Of a DNA stretch of 64,000 bases, positions 1 to 8,193 are shown in pieces. Positions within the stretch are counted from its first letter, which is position 1; the number at the start of each line of letters is the position of its first letter. The position numbers and the translations under genes were made by a program. Origin of the DNA: Flavobacteriales bacterium (lineage in GTDB: Bacteria; Bacteroidota; Bacteroidia; Flavobacteriales; UBA7312); contig JADHMO010000002.1 in NCBI GenBank assembly GCA_016779995.1, forward strand, positions 1 to 64,000. The letters are read 5' to 3'. The notes under the pieces are model-generated. The model was not told the DNA's origin and did no database searches. It saw only the letters and a list, made by a program, of their open reading frames with translations.

Positions 1-464
1 AACTCATCTCTATGAGAAAAGAAACGCTCTTTAGCTCGAGCTTTTTCTTCATCTCTACGAGCTCCACCCATAGCAGCATCTACTTTGTGTTCTTCTAAAG
101 TGTCTAGTAAAGAAACTATTTGCAATGAATTCCTTGATGCATCAGCTCCTGTTTCTTCTTTGGCTCTTCCTTTATCGATAGCTTCTTGAACAGAACCGAC
201 TATCAATTGAACACCTAGGCTTTTAACTAAATTATCTCTAAACTTAATGGTCTCAGGAAAATTGTGACCCGTATCTATATGAACTAGTGGAAAAGGTATT
301 TTGGCAGGATAAAAAGCTTTTTTTGCTAAATGAGTCAGCAAAATAGAATCTTTCCCTCCAGAAAATAATAGAACAGGATTTTCAAACTGAGCGGCTATTT
401 CTCTGATAACAAAAATTGCCTCTGATTCTAATTCTCTCAAATGAGTGATAACGTAATTACCCAT
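1..464 (-). CDS. cysD: Sulfate adenylyltransferase subunit 2 (CysD), N-terminal part, runs off the left edge
   Basis: This is the small subunit of ATP sulfurylase, which with the GTPase CysN makes APS from ATP and sulfate. The visible 154 residues start MGNYVITHLRELE and carry the PP-loop ATP-binding motif SGGKDS near residues 35-40, followed by the family segment HIDTGHNFPET and, near the cut, GGARRDEEKARAKER. The ATG at 464 overlaps the stop of the APS kinase gene by 8 bases, so the two are translationally coupled. The rest of the gene and the expected cysN lie outside the window. The frame is open to base 1 and the family call is firm. Confidence 0.93.
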   Translation of the reverse strand, partial: MGNYVITHLRELESEAIFVIREIAAQFENPVLLFSGGKDSILLTHLAKKAFYPAKIPFPLVHIDTGHNFPETIKFRDNLVKSLGVQLIVGSVQEAIDKGRAKEETGADASRNSLQIVSLLDTLEEHKVDAAMGGARRDEEKARAKERFFSHRDE

Positions 465-1053
465 ACAATCTTTTTTCTAAATATTTAAAAATTTTATCTA
501 CTGACTCCTCTACCGATTCCTTTATAGTATCAATTTCTAAATCAGGATTTTGAGGGATCTCATAGGGAGCAGATATACCCGTCATATTCTTAATTTCTCC
601 CTCCCGGGCTTTTTTATAAAGCCCCTTAACATCTCTTCGCTCACATTCATCAAGGCTAGTATTAACATACACCTCAATATAATTTTTCGCTCCAACAGTA
701 TTTCTTACATCTTCCCTATCCTTAGAGTAAGGAGAAACAAAACTTGCCAAAGTTACTATTCCTGCATCAACAAACAAATTAGCAATTTCAGCTATCCTAC
801 GAATATTTTCTGTTCTGTCTTCAGGGGAAAATGTCAGGTCTTTACAAATACCAAATCGAATGTTGTCGCCATCCAAAGCATAAGTTGATACATTTAAACT
901 ATTGAGTTTTGATTCCAATGCATTGGCAATAGTCGATTTTCCAGAGCCAGATAGTCCAGTAAACCAAATTAAAAATGCTTTGTGCTGGTGTAACCTTTCT
1001 CTATCAGATTTAGAGACGTTGAAATTATGATGGACTATATTATTCATTCGCAT
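457..1053 (-). CDS. cysC: Adenylylsulfate (APS) kinase
   Basis: It phosphorylates APS to PAPS, the sulfate donor for sulfotransferases and for PAPS reduction. The 198-residue length fits a stand-alone kinase. The P-loop GLSGSGKST is at residues 33-41, the DGDN motif at 61-64, and an SPYSKDRE segment follows near 107. It overlaps the DUF2061 gene upstream by 14 bases and cysD downstream by 8 bases. A second Met three codons in could also be the start. Its position in a sugar-nucleotide gene run suggests PAPS for polymer sulfation, although assimilatory use cannot be excluded. No PAPS reductase or sulfotransferase is visible in the window. Confidence 0.95.
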   Translation of the reverse strand: MRMNNIVHHNFNVSKSDRERLHQHKAFLIWFTGLSGSGKSTIANALESKLNSLNVSTYALDGDNIRFGICKDLTFSPEDRTENIRRIAEIANLFVDAGIVTLASFVSPYSKDREDVRNTVGAKNYIEVYVNTSLDECERRDVKGLYKKAREGEIKNMTGISAPYEIPQNPDLEIDTIKESVEESVDKIFKYLEKRLYG

Positions 1054-1447
1054 TATCTTTTTCTAATCCATAATTAAACTTATACCAAACCTTCTCGTGA
1101 ATGAAATACAAAACCATCTTAGTGATGACTTCAGCAAACCCAATTTGCAATCCAGTAAATGGATCCCCTGAAATTAGCCACCCAATAGCAATGGTGTCAG
1201 CAGTACCTAAAAAGCGCCAACTGAATGTCTTATAAATATGACGCTTTGAACTATTAGAAACAGTAGAGTTAAACCAAAAACGTTCATGGATATAATACAG
1301 CACCATTTTGGTTACAACTTCAATAGCACTAATTTTAAAGCCTGTAAATAAATTACCAGTAATCAGCCAAGACAGCAGCAAAGTATCCACAGTACCTACA
1401 AGGCGCCAACTTATGGTTTTTATAATATGTCTTTTACTTAACTTCAA
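1040..1447 (-). CDS. Tandem DUF2061 membrane protein
   Basis: This 135-residue protein consists of two copies of a DUF2061 unit. The first copy starts with RHIIKTISWR at residues 6-15 and ends with YYIHERFWF near 51-59. The second repeats as RHIYKTFSWR at 69-78 and ends YFIHEKVWY near 114-122. Each copy has one or two hydrophobic stretches, so it is probably an inner-membrane protein. The biochemical role of DUF2061 is unknown to me. In Bacteroidota such genes are often found with PAPS-forming cys genes, as here, where it overlaps both fcl (14 bases) and cysC (14 bases). A helper role in sulfate activation or transport is inference only. Confidence 0.85.
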   Translation of the reverse strand: MKLSKRHIIKTISWRLVGTVDTLLLSWLITGNLFTGFKISAIEVVTKMVLYYIHERFWFNSTVSNSSKRHIYKTFSWRFLGTADTIAIGWLISGDPFTGLQIGFAEVITKMVLYFIHEKVWYKFNYGLEKDNANE

Positions 1448-2399
1448 ATTTAACTTCTTTTAAATGAGCTTGATTTGCCAAAAACCATGAATACGTGTTT
1501 GCAATACCTGTTTTTAAATTATAAGTAGGCCGCCAACCTAATTGCATCATTTTTGAACTATCCATTAACTTTCTAGGAGTTCCATCAGGCTTTGAGGAAT
1601 CCCAATTAATGTTTCCCTTATGACCAACTTGTGATTGAATAGTCTCAGCTAATTCTTTAATAGTAACATCTGTTCCAGTACCCACATTATATAAATAATC
1701 AGGTAATACATTTTCAAGTGCAAAAACAACGGCATTGGCTAAATCATCAACATGAAGAAACTCACGCATGGGACTCCCTGAGCCCCAAAGAGTAACATCT
1801 GAATGATTATTTTCTTTTGCTTCATGAAATTTCCTAATCATTGCAGGTAAAACATGAGAAGTTTGTAAGTCAAAATTATCATTCGAACCATAAAGGTTTG
1901 TAGGCATTAAACTCACAAAGTCTTTTCCAAATTGTCTTCGAATAGCTTCACATAATTTTACTCCAGAGATTTTAGCAATAGCGTACCACTCATTAGTTGG
2001 CTCTAAAGAATCTGTAAGTAAATATTCTTCCTTCAGTGGTTGTGGAGCCAACTTAGGATAGATACAAGAGCTGCCTAAAAAAATGAATTTAGCAGTATTC
2101 AAATCATGGGCTGCACTAATCAAATTATTTTGGATTTGCATATTCTCCATCAAAAATTGATAGGGGTAATCTTTATTGGCTACAATACCACCAACTTTTG
2201 CTGCCGCATCAATAATAACATCTGGTTTTGAATCTCTTAAAAAATCATAGACTTGTGATTGACTTCTTAAATCTAACTCATTCGATGTCCTTCCTATTAA
2301 ATTAGAGTAACCTAATTTTTCTAAGACCCTCCAACAAGCTGAACCAACCATCCCACGATGACCTGCAATATATATTTTGGAAGACTTGTTAAGATTCAT
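1434..2399 (-). CDS. fcl: GDP-L-fucose synthase
   Basis: This extended short-chain dehydrogenase/reductase (321 aa) converts GDP-4-keto-6-deoxymannose to GDP-L-fucose by epimerisation and NADPH reduction. The Rossmann glycine motif GHRGMVGS lies at 13-20, the GSSCIYP segment at 109-115, and the catalytic YxxxK pair is Y139 and K143. Family segments MPTNLYG and REFLHVDDLA are also present. It lies 7 bases downstream of the UDP-glucose dehydrogenase gene and overlaps the DUF2061 gene. The partner GDP-mannose 4,6-dehydratase (gmd) is not in the window. The mannose-1-phosphate guanylyltransferase that would feed the route is at 62158-63246, far from this locus. Confidence 0.95.
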   Translation of the reverse strand: MNLNKSSKIYIAGHRGMVGSACWRVLEKLGYSNLIGRTSNELDLRSQSQVYDFLRDSKPDVIIDAAAKVGGIVANKDYPYQFLMENMQIQNNLISAAHDLNTAKFIFLGSSCIYPKLAPQPLKEEYLLTDSLEPTNEWYAIAKISGVKLCEAIRRQFGKDFVSLMPTNLYGSNDNFDLQTSHVLPAMIRKFHEAKENNHSDVTLWGSGSPMREFLHVDDLANAVVFALENVLPDYLYNVGTGTDVTIKELAETIQSQVGHKGNINWDSSKPDGTPRKLMDSSKMMQLGWRPTYNLKTGIANTYSWFLANQAHLKEVKFEVK

Positions 2400-2406
2400 T
2401 TTTTTA

Positions 2407-3798
2407 TCATTTACCTATCGAGAACACCTCAAAACCTATTTCTTCAAGAGCATCTTTATCTAAAATGTTTCTACCATCGAAAACTTTAGCTGGACTCATA
2501 ACATTATCATATATTTTATACCAATCGTAAGATTTAAACTCATCCCACTCTGTGATGACTGCTACTGCATGCGAGTTTTCACAAGCTTTTAATGGATCTG
2601 AATAATAACTTAATGCGTTTTTATTTTCTTCAGATGAACGACTATTCAGATAATCCAAATCTGAAAGCATCTGTTGTTCACTAACCTTAGGGTCATACAC
2701 ACAAATTTCAGCTCCATTTTCAATGAGTATATCAGCAATATATATAGCCGCTGATTCTCTAGTATCGTTAGTGTCCTTTTTAAATGCCCAACCTAATAGA
2801 GTTATTTTTTTACCAGAAACTGTACCGAAAAGTGAAGTCATTATTTTTTTTGCAAAACGCTCCTTTTGGTAATCATTAATCTTAATGACTTGATTCCAAT
2901 ACTCAGAAACTTCATCTAAACCCAAAGATTTAGCAATATATACTAGGTTTAAAATATCTTTTTGGAAACAACTGCCTCCAAAGCCTACTGAAGATTTTAA
3001 AAACTTATTTCCTATTCTAGAATCCATTCCGATAGCTGTTGCCACTTCATCAACATCAGCTTCTGTAGCTTCACACAAGGCAGATATACTATTAATAGAG
3101 CTGATCCTTTGTGCTAAAAAAGCATTAGCCACTAATTTCGATAATTCTGAAGACCAGACATTAGTTGTGTATATCTTTTCTTTAGGAATCCAATTAGCAT
3201 ATATATCAACAAGAGCAGATATCGCTTCTTTTCCACTTTCAGTTTGTTGGCCACCAATCAAAACTCTATCTGACTTAAATAAATCTTGAATAGCCGTTCC
3301 CTCAGCTAAAAACTCAGGATTAGAAAGTACCTCAAAGTGAACACCATTTCCAGTAGAATCTAAGATAGTTTGTACAGCTTCGGCAGTTCTTACAGGTAAA
3401 GTTGACTTTTCTACAACTATTTTGTCTGTTTTAGCTACTTTGGCTATAGTTCGAGCACACAACTCAACATATTTCAAATCAGCAGCTTGACCTTTTCCCT
3501 CACCATAGGTCTTAGTAGGAGTATTCACTGCGATGAATACCATTTCAGATTCATCAATGGCTTTTTCAACATCCGTAGAAAAAAACAAATTGCGACCTCT
3601 AGCTTCTTTAACGACATCAGCTAAACCTGGCTCATAAACTGGTAGATTATCTAAATTATTATCGTTCCAAGCATCTATCCTATCCTGATTAATATCAACA
3701 ACATTAACTTTGATATGTGGACATTTCAAAGCTATCACCGCCATAGTAGGGCCGCCTACATATCCTGCTCCAATACAACAAATGGATTTAATTTTCAT
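2407..3798 (-). CDS. ugd: UDP-glucose 6-dehydrogenase, eukaryote-like long form
   Basis: It oxidises UDP-glucose to UDP-glucuronate with two NAD+, giving an acidic sugar for capsule or exopolysaccharide. The N-terminal dinucleotide motif GAGYVGGPT is at 10-18, VNTPTK at 91-96, and the catalytic cysteine is C277 in [10 protein letters not shown]. The 463-residue length and internal sequence resemble the animal/plant-type enzyme more than the shorter bacterial type. It overlaps the upstream winged-helix gene by 11 bases, which suggests coupled expression. All catalytic landmarks are intact. Confidence 0.95.
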   Translation of the reverse strand: MKIKSICCIGAGYVGGPTMAVIALKCPHIKVNVVDINQDRIDAWNDNNLDNLPVYEPGLADVVKEARGRNLFFSTDVEKAIDESEMVFIAVNTPTKTYGEGKGQAADLKYVELCARTIAKVAKTDKIVVEKSTLPVRTAEAVQTILDSTGNGVHFEVLSNPEFLAEGTAIQDLFKSDRVLIGGQQTESGKEAISALVDIYANWIPKEKIYTTNVWSSELSKLVANAFLAQRISSINSISALCEATEADVDEVATAIGMDSRIGNKFLKSSVGFGGSCFQKDILNLVYIAKSLGLDEVSEYWNQVIKINDYQKERFAKKIMTSLFGTVSGKKITLLGWAFKKDTNDTRESAAIYIADILIENGAEICVYDPKVSEQQMLSDLDYLNSRSSEENKNALSYYSDPLKACENSHAVAVITEWDEFKSYDWYKIYDNVMSPAKVFDGRNILDKDALEEIGFEVFSIGK

Positions 3799-4306
3799 AA
3801 TACATTATATCTTTATCATAGAGTACAATACCCTCTTCTTCTGATTCCACCGAAAAGACCACTTTTCTTCCTATCTTATTTTTTAATTTTTTCTCTAACT
3901 CATCAATGTAATCCAAATTAATGTCATTGGCAATCAAAAGAACTTCGATTAGTCCAGAATCAATGCCTTTAGCATAATCGCCAATCAAAATAATCTTCTG
4001 AACATCACCAATACGCTTAACAATTGTCTCTACCATTTCGTCTAGCCTAAGATGTTTTTTTACGAGTTGTTGTAAAACTGAGTATAAAGGATGATTGGTA
4101 TTTGCCCTATAAATTACTTTATTCTGCTCTTTATTACTTACTAAATAGCCTGCATCTTTTAACTTATTTAACTCCTTACGTACGCCATTGGTAGATTCGC
4201 CAAACTCTGATGCAAGTGAATTAAGGTGACCTTTGTTAGCTGCTCTTATAAAGAACTTAACAAGAACTCGTAATCTGGTTTTAGATGTTATTAATGAATT
4301 AAGCAT
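3788..4306 (-). CDS. Winged-helix protein with degenerate nucleotidyltransferase-like C-terminal domain
   Basis: This 172-residue protein has an ArsR-like winged helix at about 5-68, with the likely recognition helix around [14 protein letters not shown] at 37-50. A linker helix follows, then a segment [11 protein letters not shown] at 108-118 leading into IEVLLIA. That pattern resembles the GSxAxG...DxD core of minimal nucleotidyltransferases, but the acidic DxD is not kept, so catalysis is doubtful. It sits between the UpxY-like gene and ugd and overlaps ugd by 11 bases. It probably regulates the polysaccharide locus. DNA-binding fold is well supported; NTase ancestry is inference. Confidence 0.7.
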   Translation of the reverse strand: MLNSLITSKTRLRVLVKFFIRAANKGHLNSLASEFGESTNGVRKELNKLKDAGYLVSNKEQNKVIYRANTNHPLYSVLQQLVKKHLRLDEMVETIVKRIGDVQKIILIGDYAKGIDSGLIEVLLIANDINLDYIDELEKKLKNKIGRKVVFSVESEEEGIVLYDKDIMYYEN

Positions 4307-4385
4307 AATTTACAATCTATTTAAAGGATAGCAAGTAGCTATCATAAATAAATGAGTAACAAAAGTACTTAAAAAAAGAAGAAAA

Positions 4386-4898
4386 TTAAACTATTTCGAG
4401 ACTAACCTTAATATTTAGACTTTTTATTTTTACCCAAAGTCTGTTTGATGTGACTTTAACAATCTCTCCTATTTGGTTTTGAAATTGCTCCACCTTCAAT
4501 TTCTGTCCGACATTTAAACTAGTAACAGTAGATTTCAAACAACACTTCCCTTCGAGATAATTTTTAAGTAAATCCACCTCATGCTGTGGAATGCTGACTA
4601 TTTTTTTGTTGTAAAACATATAACGTAAAACTCCAGGGCAATCAAAAACTTGACTTCTTTCGTGTTCAAACATATATACTAAAACCATAGAAGGAAGTGC
4701 AGCTGATCTAATTTTCTTTTTTCTATCTGACCATTGAGAGACTTTAATAACTACAGGACAATAAGAATCAATACCCAAAAGTTGTAAGCGCTCGTTTACC
4801 TTTATCTCATGCCTAGGCTTAGTATATAAAACATACCACTTTTTAATTGGTGTATTTTGCTGTCCATTGTTATAGTATTTAGAAAGTGTAGCCCTCAT
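4386..4898 (-). CDS. UpxY/NusG-family transcription antitermination protein
   Basis: This is a specialised NusG paralog (170 aa). The NGN domain opens with KWYVLYTKPRHEIKVNERL at about 20-38, a family hallmark. A KOW-like C-terminal region follows around 125-160 (LNVGQKLKVEQF...GEIVKV). In Bacteroides, UpxY proteins let RNA polymerase read through long capsule operons, and this protein lies in such an operon. It lies 4 bases downstream of the WecA-like transferase and 79 bases upstream of the winged-helix gene. UpxY genes usually lead their operons, whereas here a transferase gene precedes it. General NusG is normally encoded elsewhere with secE. Confidence 0.87.
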   Translation of the reverse strand: MRATLSKYYNNGQQNTPIKKWYVLYTKPRHEIKVNERLQLLGIDSYCPVVIKVSQWSDRKKKIRSAALPSMVLVYMFEHERSQVFDCPGVLRYMFYNKKIVSIPQHEVDLLKNYLEGKCCLKSTVTSLNVGQKLKVEQFQNQIGEIVKVTSNRLWVKIKSLNIKVSLEIV

Positions 4899-4902
4899 AA
4901 TC

Positions 4903-6003
4903 TTACTTTTTGGCTTTTGACAACAACCATATCATTGAAAGTAATAGAAGAATAGATAGCACTAAAATCAAAATAAAATGTTTCAAAATCATATTATCAA
5001 ACAATAAAAAAGAACATACTATAATTATTAAACAATATAAGATTATGAAAATAGTGGACTGTATATGAGAAAAACCTGCCTCTAACAATTTATGGTGAAA
5101 GTGGTTTTTATCGGCTAAAAATGGACTATTTCCAGAAATTCCTCTTAATGCAAATACGCGAAGAGTGTCTAAAAAAGGAAATGCAAACAAGGCTAATATG
5201 AAAACTGGTTTATTATCAATAACATGGACTGAACTAAATTCTGTAGAAAGAATCATTGTTGTAAAAAGAGCTAAAACATAGCCTATCACAAGAGAACCTA
5301 CATCTCCCATAAAGATTTTACGTTTGCCTTTTGAAAGATTAAACCTCAAGAAAGCTAAAATACTACCCAGCATAGAAGAAATACAAATTACAGCTAAAAA
5401 TGACTTAATACTGATAAAATAATACAGAAAACAACTAAAAATTATGAGTGCAATAGAAGCCGCCAAACCGTCTATACCATCTATTAAATTGTATGAATTA
5501 ATAATGATAACAAAAACAAAAATGGTATAGATATAGGATACAGCTACAGGCAATTCATTTATACCAAATAAACCATAAAAACTATCAATACGAATATCTG
5601 TCAATACAATAAAAATTAAAGCAGATAATACCTCAACAAACAGCTTAATCTTGGGAGATAATCCAAAAATATCATCTTTTAGCCCAGCTGAAAAAAGGAT
5701 TACAAGAGATGCTGTAACAGAAATTAAAATGGACATTTCACGAGAATCTAACATGAATGAACCAAAAACTCCGCTAACAAAAAACGCTCCAAAAGAAACT
5801 CCTAAACCACCAAGGTGAGGTGTACTTTTTTGATGAGAGCTTCTTTCGTTAGGACTTGCTGTTAAATTTTTAATAACACTTACGTACACAATCATTGGAA
5901 AAGTTCTGTATGCAGCAACAAGTGAAAGAGCAAAAACAGTCAGCGAAAAGATAAGAATGTTATCTTTAAAAAAAACAGAAACTACTTCAATAAATGTACT
6001 CAA
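4903..6003 (-). CDS. Undecaprenyl-phosphate sugar-1-phosphate transferase, WecA/MraY family
   Basis: This polytopic inner-membrane enzyme (366 aa, about 10-11 helices) transfers a HexNAc-1-phosphate from its UDP-sugar to undecaprenyl phosphate, starting a lipid-linked glycan. Conserved motifs are the DD pair at 110-111 in LKDDIFGL, NLIDGIDGLA at 172-181, MGDVGS at 232-237, and HFHHKL at 301-306. The histidine-rich loop is typical of WecA-type (GlcNAc or similar) rather than MraY enzymes. It is the first gene of the minus-strand polysaccharide run. The exact UDP-sugar used cannot be read from sequence. Confidence 0.9.
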   Translation of the reverse strand: MSTFIEVVSVFFKDNILIFSLTVFALSLVAAYRTFPMIVYVSVIKNLTASPNERSSHQKSTPHLGGLGVSFGAFFVSGVFGSFMLDSREMSILISVTASLVILFSAGLKDDIFGLSPKIKLFVEVLSALIFIVLTDIRIDSFYGLFGINELPVAVSYIYTIFVFVIIINSYNLIDGIDGLAASIALIIFSCFLYYFISIKSFLAVICISSMLGSILAFLRFNLSKGKRKIFMGDVGSLVIGYVLALFTTMILSTEFSSVHVIDNKPVFILALFAFPFLDTLRVFALRGISGNSPFLADKNHFHHKLLEAGFSHIQSTIFIILYCLIIIVCSFLLFDNMILKHFILILVLSILLLLSMIWLLSKAKK

Positions 6004-6175
6004 GGTGTACTAATTTTGGTTAAGATTTTTTATAAAAATACTAAAAAAAAAGCACTTTTTAAAATGTTGTAAATTAAATTTCCTCATCTATAATTTTAAA
6101 ATTTATTTCAATAAATAAATTAAGATATTATTTACAGATATATTTATTGATTATATTGCTGGCTATTCATTAAAT
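6004..6175. other. AT-rich divergent intergenic region of the polysaccharide locus
   Basis: This 172-base AT-rich gap separates the leftward WecA-like gene from the rightward GT2 gene and must contain both promoters or a leader. I see only imperfect matches to the Bacteroidota TAnnTTTG element, such as TAttTTTA read on the minus strand. I see no convincing hairpin, RNA gene or short ORF. An antitermination leader for the UpxY-like protein could lie here, but nothing in the sequence proves it. Confidence 0.35.
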
Positions 6176-6934
6176 ATGAAAATATCAATAATTACAGCTA
6201 CATTTAATCGAGGTCATTTTATTGAATCCTGTATATTATCAATTTTAAGACAAAACATAAAAGATATAGAAGTCATTATAATTGATGGTCTTTCTACAGA
6301 TTCAACGTCAGAAAAACTTGAGCCACTGATTAAAAAAAACAAAAACATTAAGTTTTATTCAGAAACAGACTTGGGAATTTATGATGCTTTAAATAAAGGA
6401 ATTGATAAGGCAAGTGGTGATATTATTGGTTTTTTGCATTCTGATGATCTTTTTTACAACTCAGAAGTTTTAGAAAACGTCATTAATACCATTCAAAATA
6501 ATGACCTTGACGGTGTATATGGCGACTTAGAGTATGTAGAGAAAATTAATACAAGTAAAGTAGTGAGATACTGGCAAAGCTGTGTATTCAACACAAAACT
6601 TCTTAGAAAAGGATGGACACCTCCCCACCCTACCTTATTTCTGAAAAAAGAGGTTTACAAAAAACATGGAAAGTTTGATTTAAAGTTTAACATTTCAGCT
6701 GATTATGATTTTATGCTAAGGGTATTTAAAGATGACACCCTAAATCTTGACTATATACCTAAAGTGATAACTCGAATGAGAGTTGGTGGCATTAGCAACA
6801 AAAACATTAAAAATATTTTACTAAAAACGTTTGAAGACTACAAGGCTATTCGCAAGAATAAAATTGGAAGTATAGGTACATTATTAAGAAAAAACACCTC
6901 AAAAATTAAACAGTTTTTTAAAAAAAGAGTCTAA
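6176..6934 (+). CDS. Family 2 glycosyltransferase
   Basis: This GT-A fold glycosyltransferase (252 aa) opens with ISIITATFNRG at 3-13. It has the nucleotide-binding acidic segment IIDGLSTDST around 36-44 and a DXD-like motif LHSDD at 87-91. DLGIYDALNKG at 65-75 is typical of bacterial GT2 enzymes similar to the colanic acid WcaE group. No membrane span is visible, so it is probably peripheral on the cytoplasmic face. It diverges from the polysaccharide operon and its stop codon abuts the next gene at 6935. Donor and acceptor are not predictable. Confidence 0.88.
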   Translation: MKISIITATFNRGHFIESCILSILRQNIKDIEVIIIDGLSTDSTSEKLEPLIKKNKNIKFYSETDLGIYDALNKGIDKASGDIIGFLHSDDLFYNSEVLENVINTIQNNDLDGVYGDLEYVEKINTSKVVRYWQSCVFNTKLLRKGWTPPHPTLFLKKEVYKKHGKFDLKFNISADYDFMLRVFKDDTLNLDYIPKVITRMRVGGISNKNIKNILLKTFEDYKAIRKNKIGSIGTLLRKNTSKIKQFFKKRV

Positions 6935-8158
6935 CTATTCTTTTTTATCCCTTTTAGCGAAAAGGAATTTAACACCGATACCAACATTTATACCATACAT
7001 CGAGTTTAAATCAAAAATGTTAGCCTGCCTGGTAAACAATTGAAGATGTATGCTATCAGCTTTGTAATTGTATTTAAATTGTAAGCCATTTTTTTCTAAT
7101 CCACCTAGATGATATCCAAGGGTTAACTCGTGCTTCTTTAATGTTTTATGAAAATCAACCGCAAGTCTTGGCCTAGGATACATACCAACTCTGTGCTCAG
7201 CAGTTATAGTATATCCATCCGTGTATTTATTTCCAACAATTTCCTTATTGAAAGAGCCGTTTAATCGAGCGGGAAGTGTAAAAGTATAGCTTTCATTATA
7301 AGGATTGATTAAGTCTCTTAAAGTGTCTAATTCGGCAGTAAAATAGCTAGATTCTATTTCTGAAAAATCAGAAACTTCCATAGGAACAATTATATCATCA
7401 GCAACGATATCAAAATGACGTGCAGATTCATCCCATTTAATGAAACCCAAGTCTTTTACTGAAATCATATAATTTCCATCATATATTTCTCCCTTATAAT
7501 CAAAACCAACAGAAAAGCCACTACCAACGCTTTTAAATAACTCATCAATTCCCTTTAAAGCTGTAAGATCAGATCCATTGTCAATAATATACCTAACGGG
7601 GACACTCTCAATACCCTCAAGAGCCATATCGTATGAAATAGATTGCCCATATTCAGCTGAAGCATAATCTAATTTTGAAAATTCACCAGAAACAAATTGA
7701 TGTCCTGCAATTAAGGATACAGAAGCTGATAATTGTTCCGAAATATCGTAACCCAATGTGATGTCTGAATAGTGAAAAAACTTTCCTTCAACTGGAGTCA
7801 AATCAAAACTCTGTGCTGAAGAAGAAGTATTACCATACAAACCTAAACGCACCAATTCTCCATCGAAAATCCCGTAAGAAGAAACATGATTTCCAAATGC
7901 TAGACTAATGCCTTTTCTAGTTGTAAATTTAATAACATTGTTGATGTCAACATAATAAAAGTTTTCGTCATCCATGTTCTTAAGAATAGCTTGTTTTTGA
8001 TCTTCATCAATATATCCTAAAGAATTTAAAAGTGTCTGGGCATCTAGAGACGAATTGTATAATCCAATATCAGAACTTAAATCAATAGTGAACTTTTCTT
8101 GTGCTTTCAAAAGAAAAGGGAGTAAAAACAAACAGATTGTAAAGATTATATTTCTCAT
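6935..8158 (-). CDS. DUF5723-like outer-membrane beta-barrel protein
   Basis: The 407-residue protein has a signal peptide (about 1-19, ending LLKAQ) and alternating hydrophobic/polar strands through its length, as expected of an outer-membrane barrel. Segments such as FKYNYKADSIHLQLFTRQANIFDLNSMYGINVGIGVKF-type strands at the C-terminus fit the DUF5723/PorV-like group of Bacteroidota. No function is known to me. It follows the 680-aa lipoprotein gene by 35 bases, so the two are probably co-transcribed and may act together at the outer membrane. The family name is from recollection of sequence style, not from a search. Confidence 0.6.
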   Translation of the reverse strand: MRNIIFTICLFLLPFLLKAQEKFTIDLSSDIGLYNSSLDAQTLLNSLGYIDEDQKQAILKNMDDENFYYVDINNVIKFTTRKGISLAFGNHVSSYGIFDGELVRLGLYGNTSSSAQSFDLTPVEGKFFHYSDITLGYDISEQLSASVSLIAGHQFVSGEFSKLDYASAEYGQSISYDMALEGIESVPVRYIIDNGSDLTALKGIDELFKSVGSGFSVGFDYKGEIYDGNYMISVKDLGFIKWDESARHFDIVADDIIVPMEVSDFSEIESSYFTAELDTLRDLINPYNESYTFTLPARLNGSFNKEIVGNKYTDGYTITAEHRVGMYPRPRLAVDFHKTLKKHELTLGYHLGGLEKNGLQFKYNYKADSIHLQLFTRQANIFDLNSMYGINVGIGVKFLFAKRDKKE

Positions 8159-8193
8159 TGTTTAGTTATAAAATGTCAAAAAATATTAGATAA

